The position numbers and the translations under genes were made by a program. Of a DNA stretch of 64,000 bases, positions 54,935-63,116 are shown in pieces. The stretch covers positions 310,001 through 374,000 of the forward strand of contig CAVPBX010000007.1 of the NCBI GenBank assembly GCA_963702305.1. The letters run 5' to 3'. The notes under the pieces were generated by a model. It was given only the letters and a program-made list of their open reading frames with translations. It ran no database searches and was not told the DNA's origin. Every line of letters begins with the position of its first letter. Position 1 is the first letter of the stretch. Source of the DNA: PALSA-693 sp963702305. GTDB taxonomy: Bacteria > Actinomycetota > Acidimicrobiia > Acidimicrobiales > Palsa-688.

Positions 54935-54943
54935 CGGGTGCGC

Positions 54944-56083
54944 TTACCCGCCAGCCGGGGTGGTGGTGATCGCCGGCCCGGTCGAGGCCCCCACAGAGGT
55001 GGACGTGCCGGCACCCGTGGAGCCGCTGCCGGCGGTCCCGCTGTAGAGCGGGCAGGCATAGGTGGCGCCACCCGATGCCGAGTTCGGCAGCGTCGGGCGC
55101 CCCGGGCTTCACCGTCGTGGACGGCCGCCCCTGGGCCGGCAGCGGTGCGCACGGCGGATACACCGTGCAGGGGGTAGGTGCGAGTCGGCGGCGATGACGC
55201 CGCCGGCGGAGCTCGTCCCCCCAGGGACCGGCGCCGGCGCCGTCTTGGTCCCGCAGCCATAGCCGCACGGCGCGGCCGTCCCGATGGGCACGCTGCCGAG
55301 CGTCACCTTGGTGGAGCTGAGGGTCTGGCCCGCTGCGCCCTTCGCCACCAGGGTGCCGAAGCTCTGCCCGTACGCCAGGTTGGCCGCGACCGGAGCCGCC
55401 AGGACGGCCCAGCCCTGCACCGGCACCATCTGGTCGGTCGCCCCGCCGGTAAACGACATCGTCACCTCGCGTACCCCCGAGCCCGTCGCCATCGTCACCA
55501 CCGCCGTGGGGTCGCCCTCGGCGACGCCGAGCACGTCCGAGGTCACCCCGCTGGCCGGCTGGCTCCGGTTGACGCCCAGCTGCAGGGAGGACACCGTCCC
55601 CACCATCTTGGCGGTCGACACCTCGACTTGGATCTGCGGCGGCCCGACGGCGCAGCGGGCCAGGGCACCGGTCGGCTGGGGCGAGTTGGTGAGGTACCCC
55701 CGGATGGTGATCCCGCCCGCGGTGCGACTGAACAACGCAGTGAAGTGCTCGGCGACCGGCGACCCGATCGACACCCCGCCCGCGCTCGACGACGACTGCG
55801 CCCCCGCGCTACTCGCGGCGTTCGGCGCCGGCGCGCCACTCGACCCGGAACTCGGAGCGGTGGCGGTCTGGGCCGCCGGCGAGGAGGAATGGTTGGACAC
55901 CGCGTAGCCGATGGCCCCGCCGGCAATCAGGGCCGCAGCCACCCCCACCGAGGTGATCCGCAGCCGCCGGCGCCCCGCCCGGGCCACGATGGCCCGCAAC
56001 TCGTCGGGGCCGGGCGCGGCGCCGGCCGGGCCCCCTTCACCCACGCCGAGAAGGTCGTGCACCGGGATGTCATCGGGTTCCAT
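54944..56083 (-). CDS. Membrane protein partnered with the ECF sigma factor (putative anti-sigma factor), two compensating frameshifts
   Basis: From ATG 56083: short cytosolic part with 'DELRAIVARAGRRRLRI', one helix ('SVGVAAALIAGGAIGYAV'), then a long Ser/Ala/Thr-rich extracytoplasmic region ending with a Cys-containing tail. The literal frame stops at 55109. Between about 55174 and 55090 a neighbouring frame is more protein-like ('PCTVYPPCAPLPAQGRPSTT'), and the original frame resumes with 'NSASGGATYACPLYSG' to TAA at 54944. One base lost in GGGGG at 55170-55174 and one gained near 55091 would explain this. About 379 aa. No zinc-type anti-sigma motif seen, so the role rests on topology and position. 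Confidence 0.6.
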
Positions 56084-56099
56084 ACCTTTGACAAAGGCG

Positions 56100-57147
56100 T
56101 CACCGACCCGTTTCGCGTAGTGGAATCCCAAAACACCGGTCCTCGATGCTGCCCATGGCGTACGCCGGGTAGAAGCCGGCGTACAGCGACCGGCACCGCT
56201 CGCTCCACGCGATCGCGTGCGGGTCGGCGTGGATCCGCCGGTGCACCTGGAGGATCCCGCCCTCGAACACCCGGTATTCGGCCCAGCTGCCGGGGAAGTC
56301 CTTGGCACAGCCCACCTCGACCCACGGGAAGGGTCCGGTGGACGGCAATCGCCGCACCTGGTTGCGGTGGGTGTGACCGGCAAAGTAACCCACGATCGCC
56401 GGCCGCCGGGCCACGACCGCGGCCAGCCGCTCCATGCTGGCCGGGGTCAAGCCGCTCGCCGCCAGGGCGTCGGGACCGAAGATCAGCTCGAGGCTCTTGT
56501 TGTCGACCGCCGGCGGATGGTGCCCGAAGACCATCACCGGTCGGTCCGCGTCAGCCGCCAGCGTCGTCGAGCCAGTCCGCCTGCTCCGTGTCGATCTCGC
56601 CCGCGACCCACCCGGGGCGCGACGTATCGAGCACCGCCAGGGTGACGCCGTCGAGCGAGACGGCCTGCGACGCGGGCGGCGCCGGCAGCCCGCCGCCGCC
56701 CGCCGGGTTGTCGTGGTTGCCCCGCGTCACCAGCAGCCGCCCGCCGAAGGCGGCCGCGTAGACGTCGAGGAACTGCTGGTACTCCTCGGCCGTGCCGATC
56801 GAGGTCAGGTCACCCTTCGCCACCACCGCGTCGGGCGCCAGGCGGGTGATCTCGGCGGCGGCGGCGGCGTTCATCGTCAGCGGGTAGGGATCCTCGCCGG
56901 GCGCCACGCTCAGGACCGGGCCCACGTCGGCCCCGGCCACGTAGCCGCAGCGGGTCTCGCCGAAGTGGACGTCGTTGACGGTGGCGATGGTGGCCAGCCG
57001 TTCACCCGGCGGCCGGGTCAGCGTCCGCACGGATGTCCCGTCCAGATCGTGCTCCACGCCGGGTTGCAGGCCGGCGTAGTGGCGGGCCTCCACCCCGTCG
57101 AACAGCACGGCCTCGTCGTCGGCGACAGTGGCCAACTCGACCGGCAT
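56100..57147 (-). CDS. Calcineurin-like metallophosphoesterase, frameshifted
   Basis: From ATG 57147: 'ATVNDVHFGE' (D-x-H), 'VVAKGDLTS', 'VTRGNHDNP'; then a break near 56556-56562, and in the next frame 'VMVFGHHPP' and 'GYFAGHTHRNQV' to 56100. All metal-binding motifs are present across the two frames. About 349 aa corrected. No signal peptide, so cytosolic. It overlaps nothing and stops 16 bp before the anti-sigma-like gene. Confidence 0.85.
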
Positions 57148-57157
57148 ACGTCTTTCC

Positions 57158-57343
57158 CTAGGACGGCAGGGTCAGCCAGGGCCGCTCGCGGCGAGCGGTC
57201 TGCGGCCGCGACCACCAGCGACCCGAGAAGCGCCACGGGCTGGGGCCCGGCGCCGCGGCCGGGGCCACCACGACCGGGCGGGGCCAGGCCATCTCGACGG
57301 CGGCCACGATGGCGGCCAGCTCCTCGGGGGTGGGGTCGTTCAC
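57158..57343 (-). CDS. Acyl-CoA carboxylase epsilon subunit
   Basis: 61 aa. 'TPEELAAIVAAVEMAWP' followed by a Pro/Ala linker and 'PWRFSGRWWSRP' and a C-terminal Trp are the pattern of the small AccE/PccE subunits of actinobacterial carboxylases, which stabilise the alpha-beta complex. GTG start overlaps the stop of the beta subunit gene (GTGA). Confidence 0.85.
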   Translation of the reverse strand: MNDPTPEELAAIVAAVEMAWPRPVVVAPAAAPGPSPWRFSGRWWSRPQTARRERPWLTLPS

Positions 57344-58896
57344 AGGGGGACGTTGCCGTGCTTGCGCTTCGGCAGCTCCTCCCGCTTCGAGCGCAGGAGG
57401 TCGAGGCTGCGAGAGAGCACCTTGCGGGTCTCCGCCGGGTCGATGACGTCGTCGACGTAGCCCCGTTCGGCGGCCAGGTAGGGGTTGGCGAACCGCTCGG
57501 TGTACTCCTCCACCAGCTGGGCCCGCCGGCCGGCCGCGTCGGTCGAGGTGGCCAGCTCCCGCCGGTACACGATGTCGACCGCGCCCTGGGGTCCCATGAC
57601 GGCCAACTCGGCCGACGGCCAGGCGTAGGCCAGGTCGGCGCCGATGGACTTGGAGTTCATGACGACGTAAGCGCCGCCGTAAGCCTTGCGGGTGATGATC
57701 TGGATGCGAGGCACGGTGGACTCGCAGTAGGCGTACAGGAGCTTGGCCCCGTGCCGGATGATCCCGCCGTACTCCTGGTCGGTGCCCGGCATGAAGCCCG
57801 GGACGTCGACGAACGTCACCAAGGGGATGTTGAAAGAGTCGCAGGTGCGCACGAAACGGGCGCCTTTCTCCGAGCTCTCGATGTCGAGCACCCCGGCCAG
57901 CACCTGCGGCTGGTTGCCGACGATACCGACGACGTGCCCGTCGATGCGGGCGAAACCGCACACCAGGTTCATGGCCCACAGGGCGTGGTACTCGAAGAAG
58001 TCTCCCCCGTCGACCACGGCGGCGATGATCTTCTTCATGTCGTACGGCTGGTTGGGGGTGGCCGGGATCAGCTCGCCGACCTCGGGAACGGACCGGTCGG
58101 GATCGTCGCCGGTGTCGACGCGGGGCGGCTCTTCCAGGTTGTTGGCGGGGAGGAAGCCGAGCAGGTACCGGACCTCGTCCAGGCAGCCCTTCTCGTCCGC
58201 GGCGACGAAGGCGGCGACGCCGGACTTGGTGGCGTGGGTCAGGGCCCCGCCGAGCTGCTCGAGGGTCACCTCTTCGCCCGTCACCGTCTTGACGACGTCG
58301 GGCCCGGTGATGAACATCTGCGACGTCTCGCGCACCATGAAGATGAAGTCGGTCATGGCCGGGCTGTAGACCGCGCCGCCGGCGCAGGACCCCATGATCA
58401 CGCTGATCTGGGGCACCACCCCCGAGGCGTCGACGTTGCGCTTAAAGATCCCGCCGAAGTAGTGGAGGCCCACCACCCCTTCCTGGACCCGGGCGCCACC
58501 GCCGTCGTTGATGCCGACCATGGGCACGCCGAGGGAGGTGGCCAGGTCCATGATCTTGTGGACTTTCTCGCCGAACACCTCGCCCAACGACCCCCCGTTG
58601 ACGGTGAAGTCCTGGGAGAAGAGGCACACCTTGCGGCCGTCAACGGTCCCGAAGCCGGTCACGACGCCGTCGGTATAGGGCCGCTTGTCGTCGGGCAGCC
58701 CGGGGGCCCGGGTCCGGGCCAGCATGTCGAGCTCCTGAAATGAGCCCTCGTCGAGCAGATAGTCGATCCGCTCCCGGGCCGTCATCTTGCCTTTGGCGTG
58801 CTGGCGTTCGACCGCGTGGGGGGAGCCGGCGTGGAGGGCGGCCTCCTTGCGGCGGGCGAGTTCCTCCAGGCGTTCGGTCATGGGGTGAGCTGACAT
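57340..58896 (-). CDS. pccB: Propionyl/acyl-CoA carboxylase beta subunit
   Basis: 518 aa carboxyltransferase. 'KMTARERIDYLLDEGSF', 'SQDFTVNGGSLGE', oxyanion Gly pairs 'GSCAGGAVYSP' and 'RKAYGGAYVVM'. With the epsilon subunit it would carboxylate propionyl-CoA (and perhaps acetyl- or butyryl-CoA); the biotinylated alpha subunit is elsewhere. ATG 58896, alternative ATG 58881. Confidence 0.93.
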   Translation of the reverse strand: MSAHPMTERLEELARRKEAALHAGSPHAVERQHAKGKMTARERIDYLLDEGSFQELDMLARTRAPGLPDDKRPYTDGVVTGFGTVDGRKVCLFSQDFTVNGGSLGEVFGEKVHKIMDLATSLGVPMVGINDGGGARVQEGVVGLHYFGGIFKRNVDASGVVPQISVIMGSCAGGAVYSPAMTDFIFMVRETSQMFITGPDVVKTVTGEEVTLEQLGGALTHATKSGVAAFVAADEKGCLDEVRYLLGFLPANNLEEPPRVDTGDDPDRSVPEVGELIPATPNQPYDMKKIIAAVVDGGDFFEYHALWAMNLVCGFARIDGHVVGIVGNQPQVLAGVLDIESSEKGARFVRTCDSFNIPLVTFVDVPGFMPGTDQEYGGIIRHGAKLLYAYCESTVPRIQIITRKAYGGAYVVMNSKSIGADLAYAWPSAELAVMGPQGAVDIVYRRELATSTDAAGRRAQLVEEYTERFANPYLAAERGYVDDVIDPAETRKVLSRSLDLLRSKREELPKRKHGNVPL

Positions 58897-58954
58897 CGCG
58901 CCTTCAACGTTACCCGCCGCACTCCGTCACGGCCGCCGGCGGCAGACTGCAGCG

Positions 58955-59671
58955 GTGACCATCCGACCGCTCACCGCGACGGAGCCACCGGCGAGCCGCT
59001 GGGCGTTTCCCGACGACCCGGTCCGGCTGGCCGAGGCCGCCGGCGACACCGAGGTGGTCGGCGTCGGCGCCGACCTGGAGCCCGGCACTCTTCTGGCGGC
59101 CTACCGGTCCGGGCTGTTCCCCATGCCGGCGCGGCGGGGCACGATGGCCTGGTGGTCGCCGGATCCACGCGGCGTCATCCCGCTGGTCCCGGAGGACGGT
59201 CTGCGGGTCAGCCGGTCGCTCCGCAAGTCGTGCGGGCGCTTCGAGATCCGGGTGGACACCGCCTTCGACGAGGTGATCGAGGCCTGCGCCGACCGGCGGC
59301 GGACGGGCGCCTGGATCGACCGGGGCATCAAAGCCGCCTACGGCCGCCTCCACCAGCTGGGGTGGGTGCACAGCGTGGAGGCATGGGACGACTGCGGGCA
59401 GCTGGCGGGCGGGCTGTACGGCGTGGCCATCGGCGGGCTGTTCGCCGGCGAGTCCATGTTTCATCGCCAGACCGATGCCTCGAAGGTGGCCCTGGTCGGT
59501 CTGGTCTCCCTGCTGCGCGCGGCCGGTGCCGAAGGGCGGCTGCTCGACGTCCAGTGGGCCACCCCCCACCTGGTGTCGCTCGGGGCGGTAGCGGTCAGCC
59601 GGCCCCGCTACCACGCCCTGCTGGCGGACGCATTGCGCCGACCCCAGCCGCCGGCGCTCGGCGGCGGCTAA
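58955..59671 (+). CDS. aat: Leucyl/phenylalanyl-tRNA-protein transferase
   Basis: 238 aa. 'FPDDPVRLAEAAGDTEVVGVG', quoted in part as FPDP-like start, 'YRSGLFPM', 'WWSPDPRGVIPL', 'GGLFAGESMFHRQTDASK' are all standard. It adds Leu/Phe to N-terminal Arg/Lys for the N-end-rule pathway. GTG start. Convergent with the exonuclease, overlapping it by 4 bp. Confidence 0.93.
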   Translation: MTIRPLTATEPPASRWAFPDDPVRLAEAAGDTEVVGVGADLEPGTLLAAYRSGLFPMPARRGTMAWWSPDPRGVIPLVPEDGLRVSRSLRKSCGRFEIRVDTAFDEVIEACADRRRTGAWIDRGIKAAYGRLHQLGWVHSVEAWDDCGQLAGGLYGVAIGGLFAGESMFHRQTDASKVALVGLVSLLRAAGAEGRLLDVQWATPHLVSLGAVAVSRPRYHALLADALRRPQPPALGGG

Positions 59672-60549
59672 CGCCGCGCCACCGCCAGCCGCTCGGCCCG
59701 GTCCGCCAGGCTGGACGAGTCGAGCTCGCCGGCGGCCAGCGCCGCGAACCCCTCCCGGGGCCCCGTCCAACGCAGTTCGTCCACACCGGCGATCACCGGT
59801 GGCATGGTCCGCAGGGTGGCCAGGTCCCGGAACAGCAGGGCCAGGTCCCGTTGGGCGGCCAGCGTCACGGCCAGCCCGGCCACCCCCCGGATCGGCACGT
59901 CCCACTGGCCCGGCACGTCGGGTATGGCCTCCAGGTGCTCGTAGCGGGCCAGCACCGCGGCGGTGGTCTTCGCCCCCCATCCCGAAAGCCCGGGGAAGCC
60001 ATCGGCGCTGTCGCCCACCAGGGCCAGGTAGTCCGGGATCGACGCCGGCCCCACGCCGAACTTGGCCCGCACGCCGTCCTCGTCGATGACCACCCCTTTG
60101 CGGCGGTCCATCTGCACCACGTGCGTGCCCACGACGCACTGGCCCAGATCCTTGTCCGGGGTGCAGATGATCACCTGGGACACCGCCGGATCGGCCGCGG
60201 CGGAGGCCGCCGCCGACGCCAAGGCGTCGTCGGCCTCCAGCTCCACCATCGGCCACACCACCACCCCCATCAGCTCGAGCGCCTCCTCCAGCAACCCAAA
60301 CTGACCCATCAACAGGGGGTCGACCCCCTCCCCGGTCTTGTACCCGGGCCACATCTCGTTGCGAAACGATTCGATCACGTGGTCCGTCGCCACCCCCACG
60401 TGGGTGACGCCGTCGCCGAGCAAACCCAGCACCGACGACAGCACGCCGCGGACCGCGGCGACTTCCCGGCCCTCGGGGTTGACGTGGGATGGGACGCCGT
60501 AGAAGTGGCGAAACAGCTCGTAAGTTCCGTCGACGAGGTGGACCTGAAT
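59668..60549 (-). CDS. 5'-3' exonuclease (FEN/PolI N-terminal type), probable ATT start
   Basis: 293 aa. 'HLVDGTYELFRHFYG' start, 'ELEADDALASAA', 'IICTPDKDLGQCV' and 'PDYLALVGDSADGFPG' (the metal-binding acidic sites and H3TH). Stand-alone proteins of this type are common in actinobacteria. There is no ATG, GTG or TTG in frame between the first conserved codon and about 500 bp upstream inside the divergent gene. ATT at 60547-60549 (Ile-Gln-Val-His-Leu) sits 6 bp after a TACCGT box and is the best start. Confidence 0.85.
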   Translation of the reverse strand: MQVHLVDGTYELFRHFYGVPSHVNPEGREVAAVRGVLSSVLGLLGDGVTHVGVATDHVIESFRNEMWPGYKTGEGVDPLLMGQFGLLEEALELMGVVVWPMVELEADDALASAAASAAADPAVSQVIICTPDKDLGQCVVGTHVVQMDRRKGVVIDEDGVRAKFGVGPASIPDYLALVGDSADGFPGLSGWGAKTTAAVLARYEHLEAIPDVPGQWDVPIRGVAGLAVTLAAQRDLALLFRDLATLRTMPPVIAGVDELRWTGPREGFAALAAGELDSSSLADRAERLAVARR

Positions 60550-60555
60550 GAGCCC

Positions 60556-60573
60556 ACGGTAGCTGCCTAGGTT
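60556..60573. promoter_or_regulatory. Two divergent leaderless -10 boxes, back to back
   Basis: Minus strand TACCGT (60561-60556) serves the exonuclease ATT at 60549; plus strand TAGGTT (60568-60573) serves the HAD hydrolase GTG at 60580. Both have 6-bp spacers and are separated by only 6 bp. Confidence 0.5.
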
Positions 60574-60579
60574 GGATGG

Positions 60580-61173
60580 GTGACCTGGCTCCTCTGCGAC
60601 TACGGCGAAGTCCTGTCCCTGCCCCCCACCGCGGACGACCGCGCCCACCTGGCCGCCATCGCCGGTTGGGATCCGGCCCGCGGGGACTTCTGGGCGGCCT
60701 ACTGGGTCGACCGCCTCGCCTACGACCGGGCCGACCTCACCGCCGCGGCCTACTGGGCCGGCGTGCTGGGCCGGGAGCCGGCGCCGGAGCAGCTGGCTCG
60801 ACTGACGGCCGCCGACGCCGACGGTTGGCTGCACCCCAATGTCGGGACGGTCCAGGCGGTCCAGCGGGCTGGCGAGCGAGGGTTGCGTCTGGCCATCCTG
60901 TCCAACGCGCCGATCGAGGTGGCGGAGGCGATCGACGCCGCGCCGTGGCTGGCCCCTTTCACCAAACGCTTTTTCAGTTGCTACCTGCGGGTCGTCAAAC
61001 CGGAGCCGGCGGCCTACCAGGCGGTCCTCGACGACCTCGGCGCCCACCCGCAGGAGGTGGTGTTCTTCGACGACCGGCCGGCCAACGTGACCGCGGCCGC
61101 GGCGTTCGGCATCGACGCCCGGGTGTTCGAGGACCCGGCCCAGCTCGACGCGGTCAGTGCAGGATCAGCTTGA
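60580..61173 (+). CDS. HAD-superfamily hydrolase
   Basis: 197 aa. Motif I 'CDYGEVL' (nucleophile Asp7), motif II 'ILSNAP', Lys in 'VVKPEPAAY' and motif IV 'VFFDDRPANV'. The second Asp of the usual DxD is Gly8-Glu9-like ('DYGE'), common in the epoxide-hydrolase/haloacid-like YihX group. Substrate unknown. GTG start, leaderless promoter. Its end overlaps the convergent membrane gene by 20 bp. Confidence 0.85.
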   Translation: MTWLLCDYGEVLSLPPTADDRAHLAAIAGWDPARGDFWAAYWVDRLAYDRADLTAAAYWAGVLGREPAPEQLARLTAADADGWLHPNVGTVQAVQRAGERGLRLAILSNAPIEVAEAIDAAPWLAPFTKRFFSCYLRVVKPEPAAYQAVLDDLGAHPQEVVFFDDRPANVTAAAAFGIDARVFEDPAQLDAVSAGSA

Positions 61174-61657
61174 GGGCGAGCACGCCGGCACCGAGGAGCA
61201 CGCAGATGACGACCTGGCCGGCCAGGGCCGCCGGTCCCAGCCGGCCGCGCCTCGCCGCCACCACCTCGAAGACGACCAGGAGGGAGACCGCGGCGATGAG
61301 GGCGGCCAGCACCGCTCCCGACGTGCCGGCGCCCGCGGCGCGGGCGAGCAGCAGGACGATCAGCGGCACGAACGCGCCCCGGAGGAGGGACAGCTCGTGC
61401 GCCGCGGCGCGGCCGAGCTGACTCGGTGACCACGGGTGGCCCGTCTGCAGCCGGTGGGCGACCGCGGCCCCGTAGGAGTGAGCCAGCCAGACCACCACGA
61501 TGATCGTCGCCACCGCCCCGGCCGCCTCGATCAGGGTCTCGTGGCGGCTACTTTCCGCCGCCAGGAGAGCCCCAGTGGTGATGATGCCGTCGACATGAGA
61601 TGCCGGGTTGTCCTCGGGCACCAGGAACCCCGCGACGCGGGCCAGCCACGATGGCAC
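61154..61657 (-). CDS. Hypothetical membrane protein, four or five helices
   Basis: 167 aa. 'HVDGIITTGALLAAES' at the start, then hydrophobic stretches at about 45-60, 92-108, 112-130 and 145-165. No family recognised. It starts 6 bp before the end of the methionine aminopeptidase gene on the same strand, so it may be co-transcribed with map and mce. Confidence 0.65.
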   Translation of the reverse strand: MPSWLARVAGFLVPEDNPASHVDGIITTGALLAAESSRHETLIEAAGAVATIIVVVWLAHSYGAAVAHRLQTGHPWSPSQLGRAAAHELSLLRGAFVPLIVLLLARAAGAGTSGAVLAALIAAVSLLVVFEVVAARRGRLGPAALAGQVVICVLLGAGVLALKLILH

Positions 61658-61663
61658 GCGGCG

Positions 61664-62653
61664 TTACGGCTCCAGGGTCAGTACGTCGACGCCGTCGTCG
61701 GTCACGACCAGGGTGTGCTCGAACTGGGCGGTACGCCGGCCGTCGATGGTGACCGCCGTCCAACCGTTGTCCCACATCTTCTCCCGCCAGCCGCCCAGGG
61801 TGATCATGGGCTCGATGGTGAAGGTCATGCCCGGCTGCATGATGGTGGCGGCTTCGGCGGTGAAGTAGTGGGGCACGTTGGGCGCGATGTGGAACTGCTC
61901 GCCGATGCCGTGGCCCACGAACATCCGCACCACCCCGTAGCCGTGGGCGTGGGCGTGGGCCTCGATGGCCCGGCCGATGTCGGAGATGGGCCGGCCCGGC
62001 CGGACCGCGGCGATGCCCAGGTCCCGGCACTCGCGGGTGACCTCCACCAGGGCCTGCGACTCGGCGTCGACGTCACCGACACCGAAGGTGGCGTTGCAGT
62101 CGCCGTGGACCCCGTCGAGGTAGGCGGTGACGTCGATGTTGACGATGTCGCCGTCCTCGAGGGGCCGGTCGTCGGGGATGCCGTGGCAGATGACCTCGTT
62201 GACCGAGGTGCAGATGGCCTTGGGGTAGCCGTGGTAGTTGAGGGTCGACGGGTAGGCGCCCCGCTCGATGTAGGCCTGGTGGGCGATCCGGTCGAGCTCT
62301 TCGGTGGTCACGCCGGGGGCGACCGCTGCTCCGGTGACCGCCAGCACCTCGGCGGCCACCCGGCCGGCCACCCGCATGCGGGCGATGACGTCGGCGGACT
62401 TGACGAGGGGCTCGTCCCGGCGGACCGGGGCGCCGGTGGCGGCATAGTCGGTCGGCACGATGTGACTCGGGACGGTGCGCATGGGGCTCACCCGACCGGG
62501 GAGCACCCGGCCCTCGGAGGCGCGGTGGCAGCGCTTGTACTTGCGGCCACTGCCGCACCAGCAGGGGTCGTTGGATTTGGGGGTCTGGTTGGATTTGGGG
62601 GTCTGGGCGGCGGCCGGCGGCGCGGTCGACGACCGGGTCGTCATTCCTGTCAT
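61664..62653 (-). CDS. map: Type I methionine aminopeptidase with an N-terminal SEC-C zinc motif
   Basis: 329 aa. The C-terminal 250 residues are MetAP: 'NEVICHGIPDD' (His), 'GDIVNIDVTAYLDGVHGD' (Asp), 'VGHGIGEQFH' (His), 'TIEPMI' (Glu) and the final Glu in 'QFEHTLVV'. Before it comes 'DPCWCGSGRKYKRCH', a SEC-C zinc motif as in MetAP1c of mycobacteria that may bind the ribosome. ATG 62653 overlaps the epimerase stop; ATG 62644 is an alternative. Confidence 0.93.
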   Translation of the reverse strand: MTGMTTRSSTAPPAAAQTPKSNQTPKSNDPCWCGSGRKYKRCHRASEGRVLPGRVSPMRTVPSHIVPTDYAATGAPVRRDEPLVKSADVIARMRVAGRVAAEVLAVTGAAVAPGVTTEELDRIAHQAYIERGAYPSTLNYHGYPKAICTSVNEVICHGIPDDRPLEDGDIVNIDVTAYLDGVHGDCNATFGVGDVDAESQALVEVTRECRDLGIAAVRPGRPISDIGRAIEAHAHAHGYGVVRMFVGHGIGEQFHIAPNVPHYFTAEAATIMQPGMTFTIEPMITLGGWREKMWDNGWTAVTIDGRRTAQFEHTLVVTDDGVDVLTLEP

Positions 62654-63051
62654 TCCTGCACCAACTCGATCAGGGTGCCGAAGGCGTTCTTGGGGTGCAG
62701 AAAGGCCACGGTGGTCCCACGCGATCCGGGCCGGGGCTCGGCGTCGATGGCCCGGGCGCCGGCGGCCACGGCCTCCTTGAGGGCGGTCGCGCAGTCCGCC
62801 ACCCGATAGCCGACGTGGTGGAGCCCCTCCCCCTTGCTGTCGAGGTACTTGGCGACGGGCGAGTCCGGGCGGATGGGGGTCAGCAATTGGATGTAGGAGT
62901 CGGCCACGGCGAGCAGGGCTTCCTCCACGCCGTCGCGTTCGACCACTTCTCGATGGGCGACTGAGGCGCCGAAGGCCTCGGCGTAAAAGGCCACCGCGGC
63001 GTCGAGGTCCCGGACGGCGATCGCCACGTGGTCGACTTCGGTGAGAGCCAT
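62650..63051 (-). CDS. mce: Methylmalonyl-CoA epimerase
   Basis: 133 aa VOC-fold epimerase: 'VDHVAIAVRDLD' (metal His8), 'GEGLHHVGYRV' and 'GTLIELVQE' (Glu) with 'LHPKNAFG'. It interconverts the methylmalonyl-CoA epimers between the carboxylase and the mutase. Overlaps map by ATGA. Its presence agrees with the carboxylase and MeaA-type mutase genes nearby. Confidence 0.92.
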   Translation of the reverse strand: MALTEVDHVAIAVRDLDAAVAFYAEAFGASVAHREVVERDGVEEALLAVADSYIQLLTPIRPDSPVAKYLDSKGEGLHHVGYRVADCATALKEAVAAGARAIDAEPRPGSRGTTVAFLHPKNAFGTLIELVQE

Positions 63052-63103
63052 GCCCGTCAGGCTACCGCCGGCGCCGGGGTGCGGTTCGGGACGGCGCCCG
63101 CCG

Positions 63104-63109
63104 TAGACT
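63104..63109 (+). promoter_or_regulatory. -10 box (TAGACT) of a leaderless promoter
   Basis: Ends 7 bp before ATG 63117 of the thiolase. Confidence 0.5.
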
Positions 63110-63116
63110 CGGACCC

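Noticed and set aside
59152..60570. A 472-aa open frame over aat and antisense to the exonuclease
   Set aside because: Out of frame with aat and of shadow composition; both real genes have catalytic motifs.
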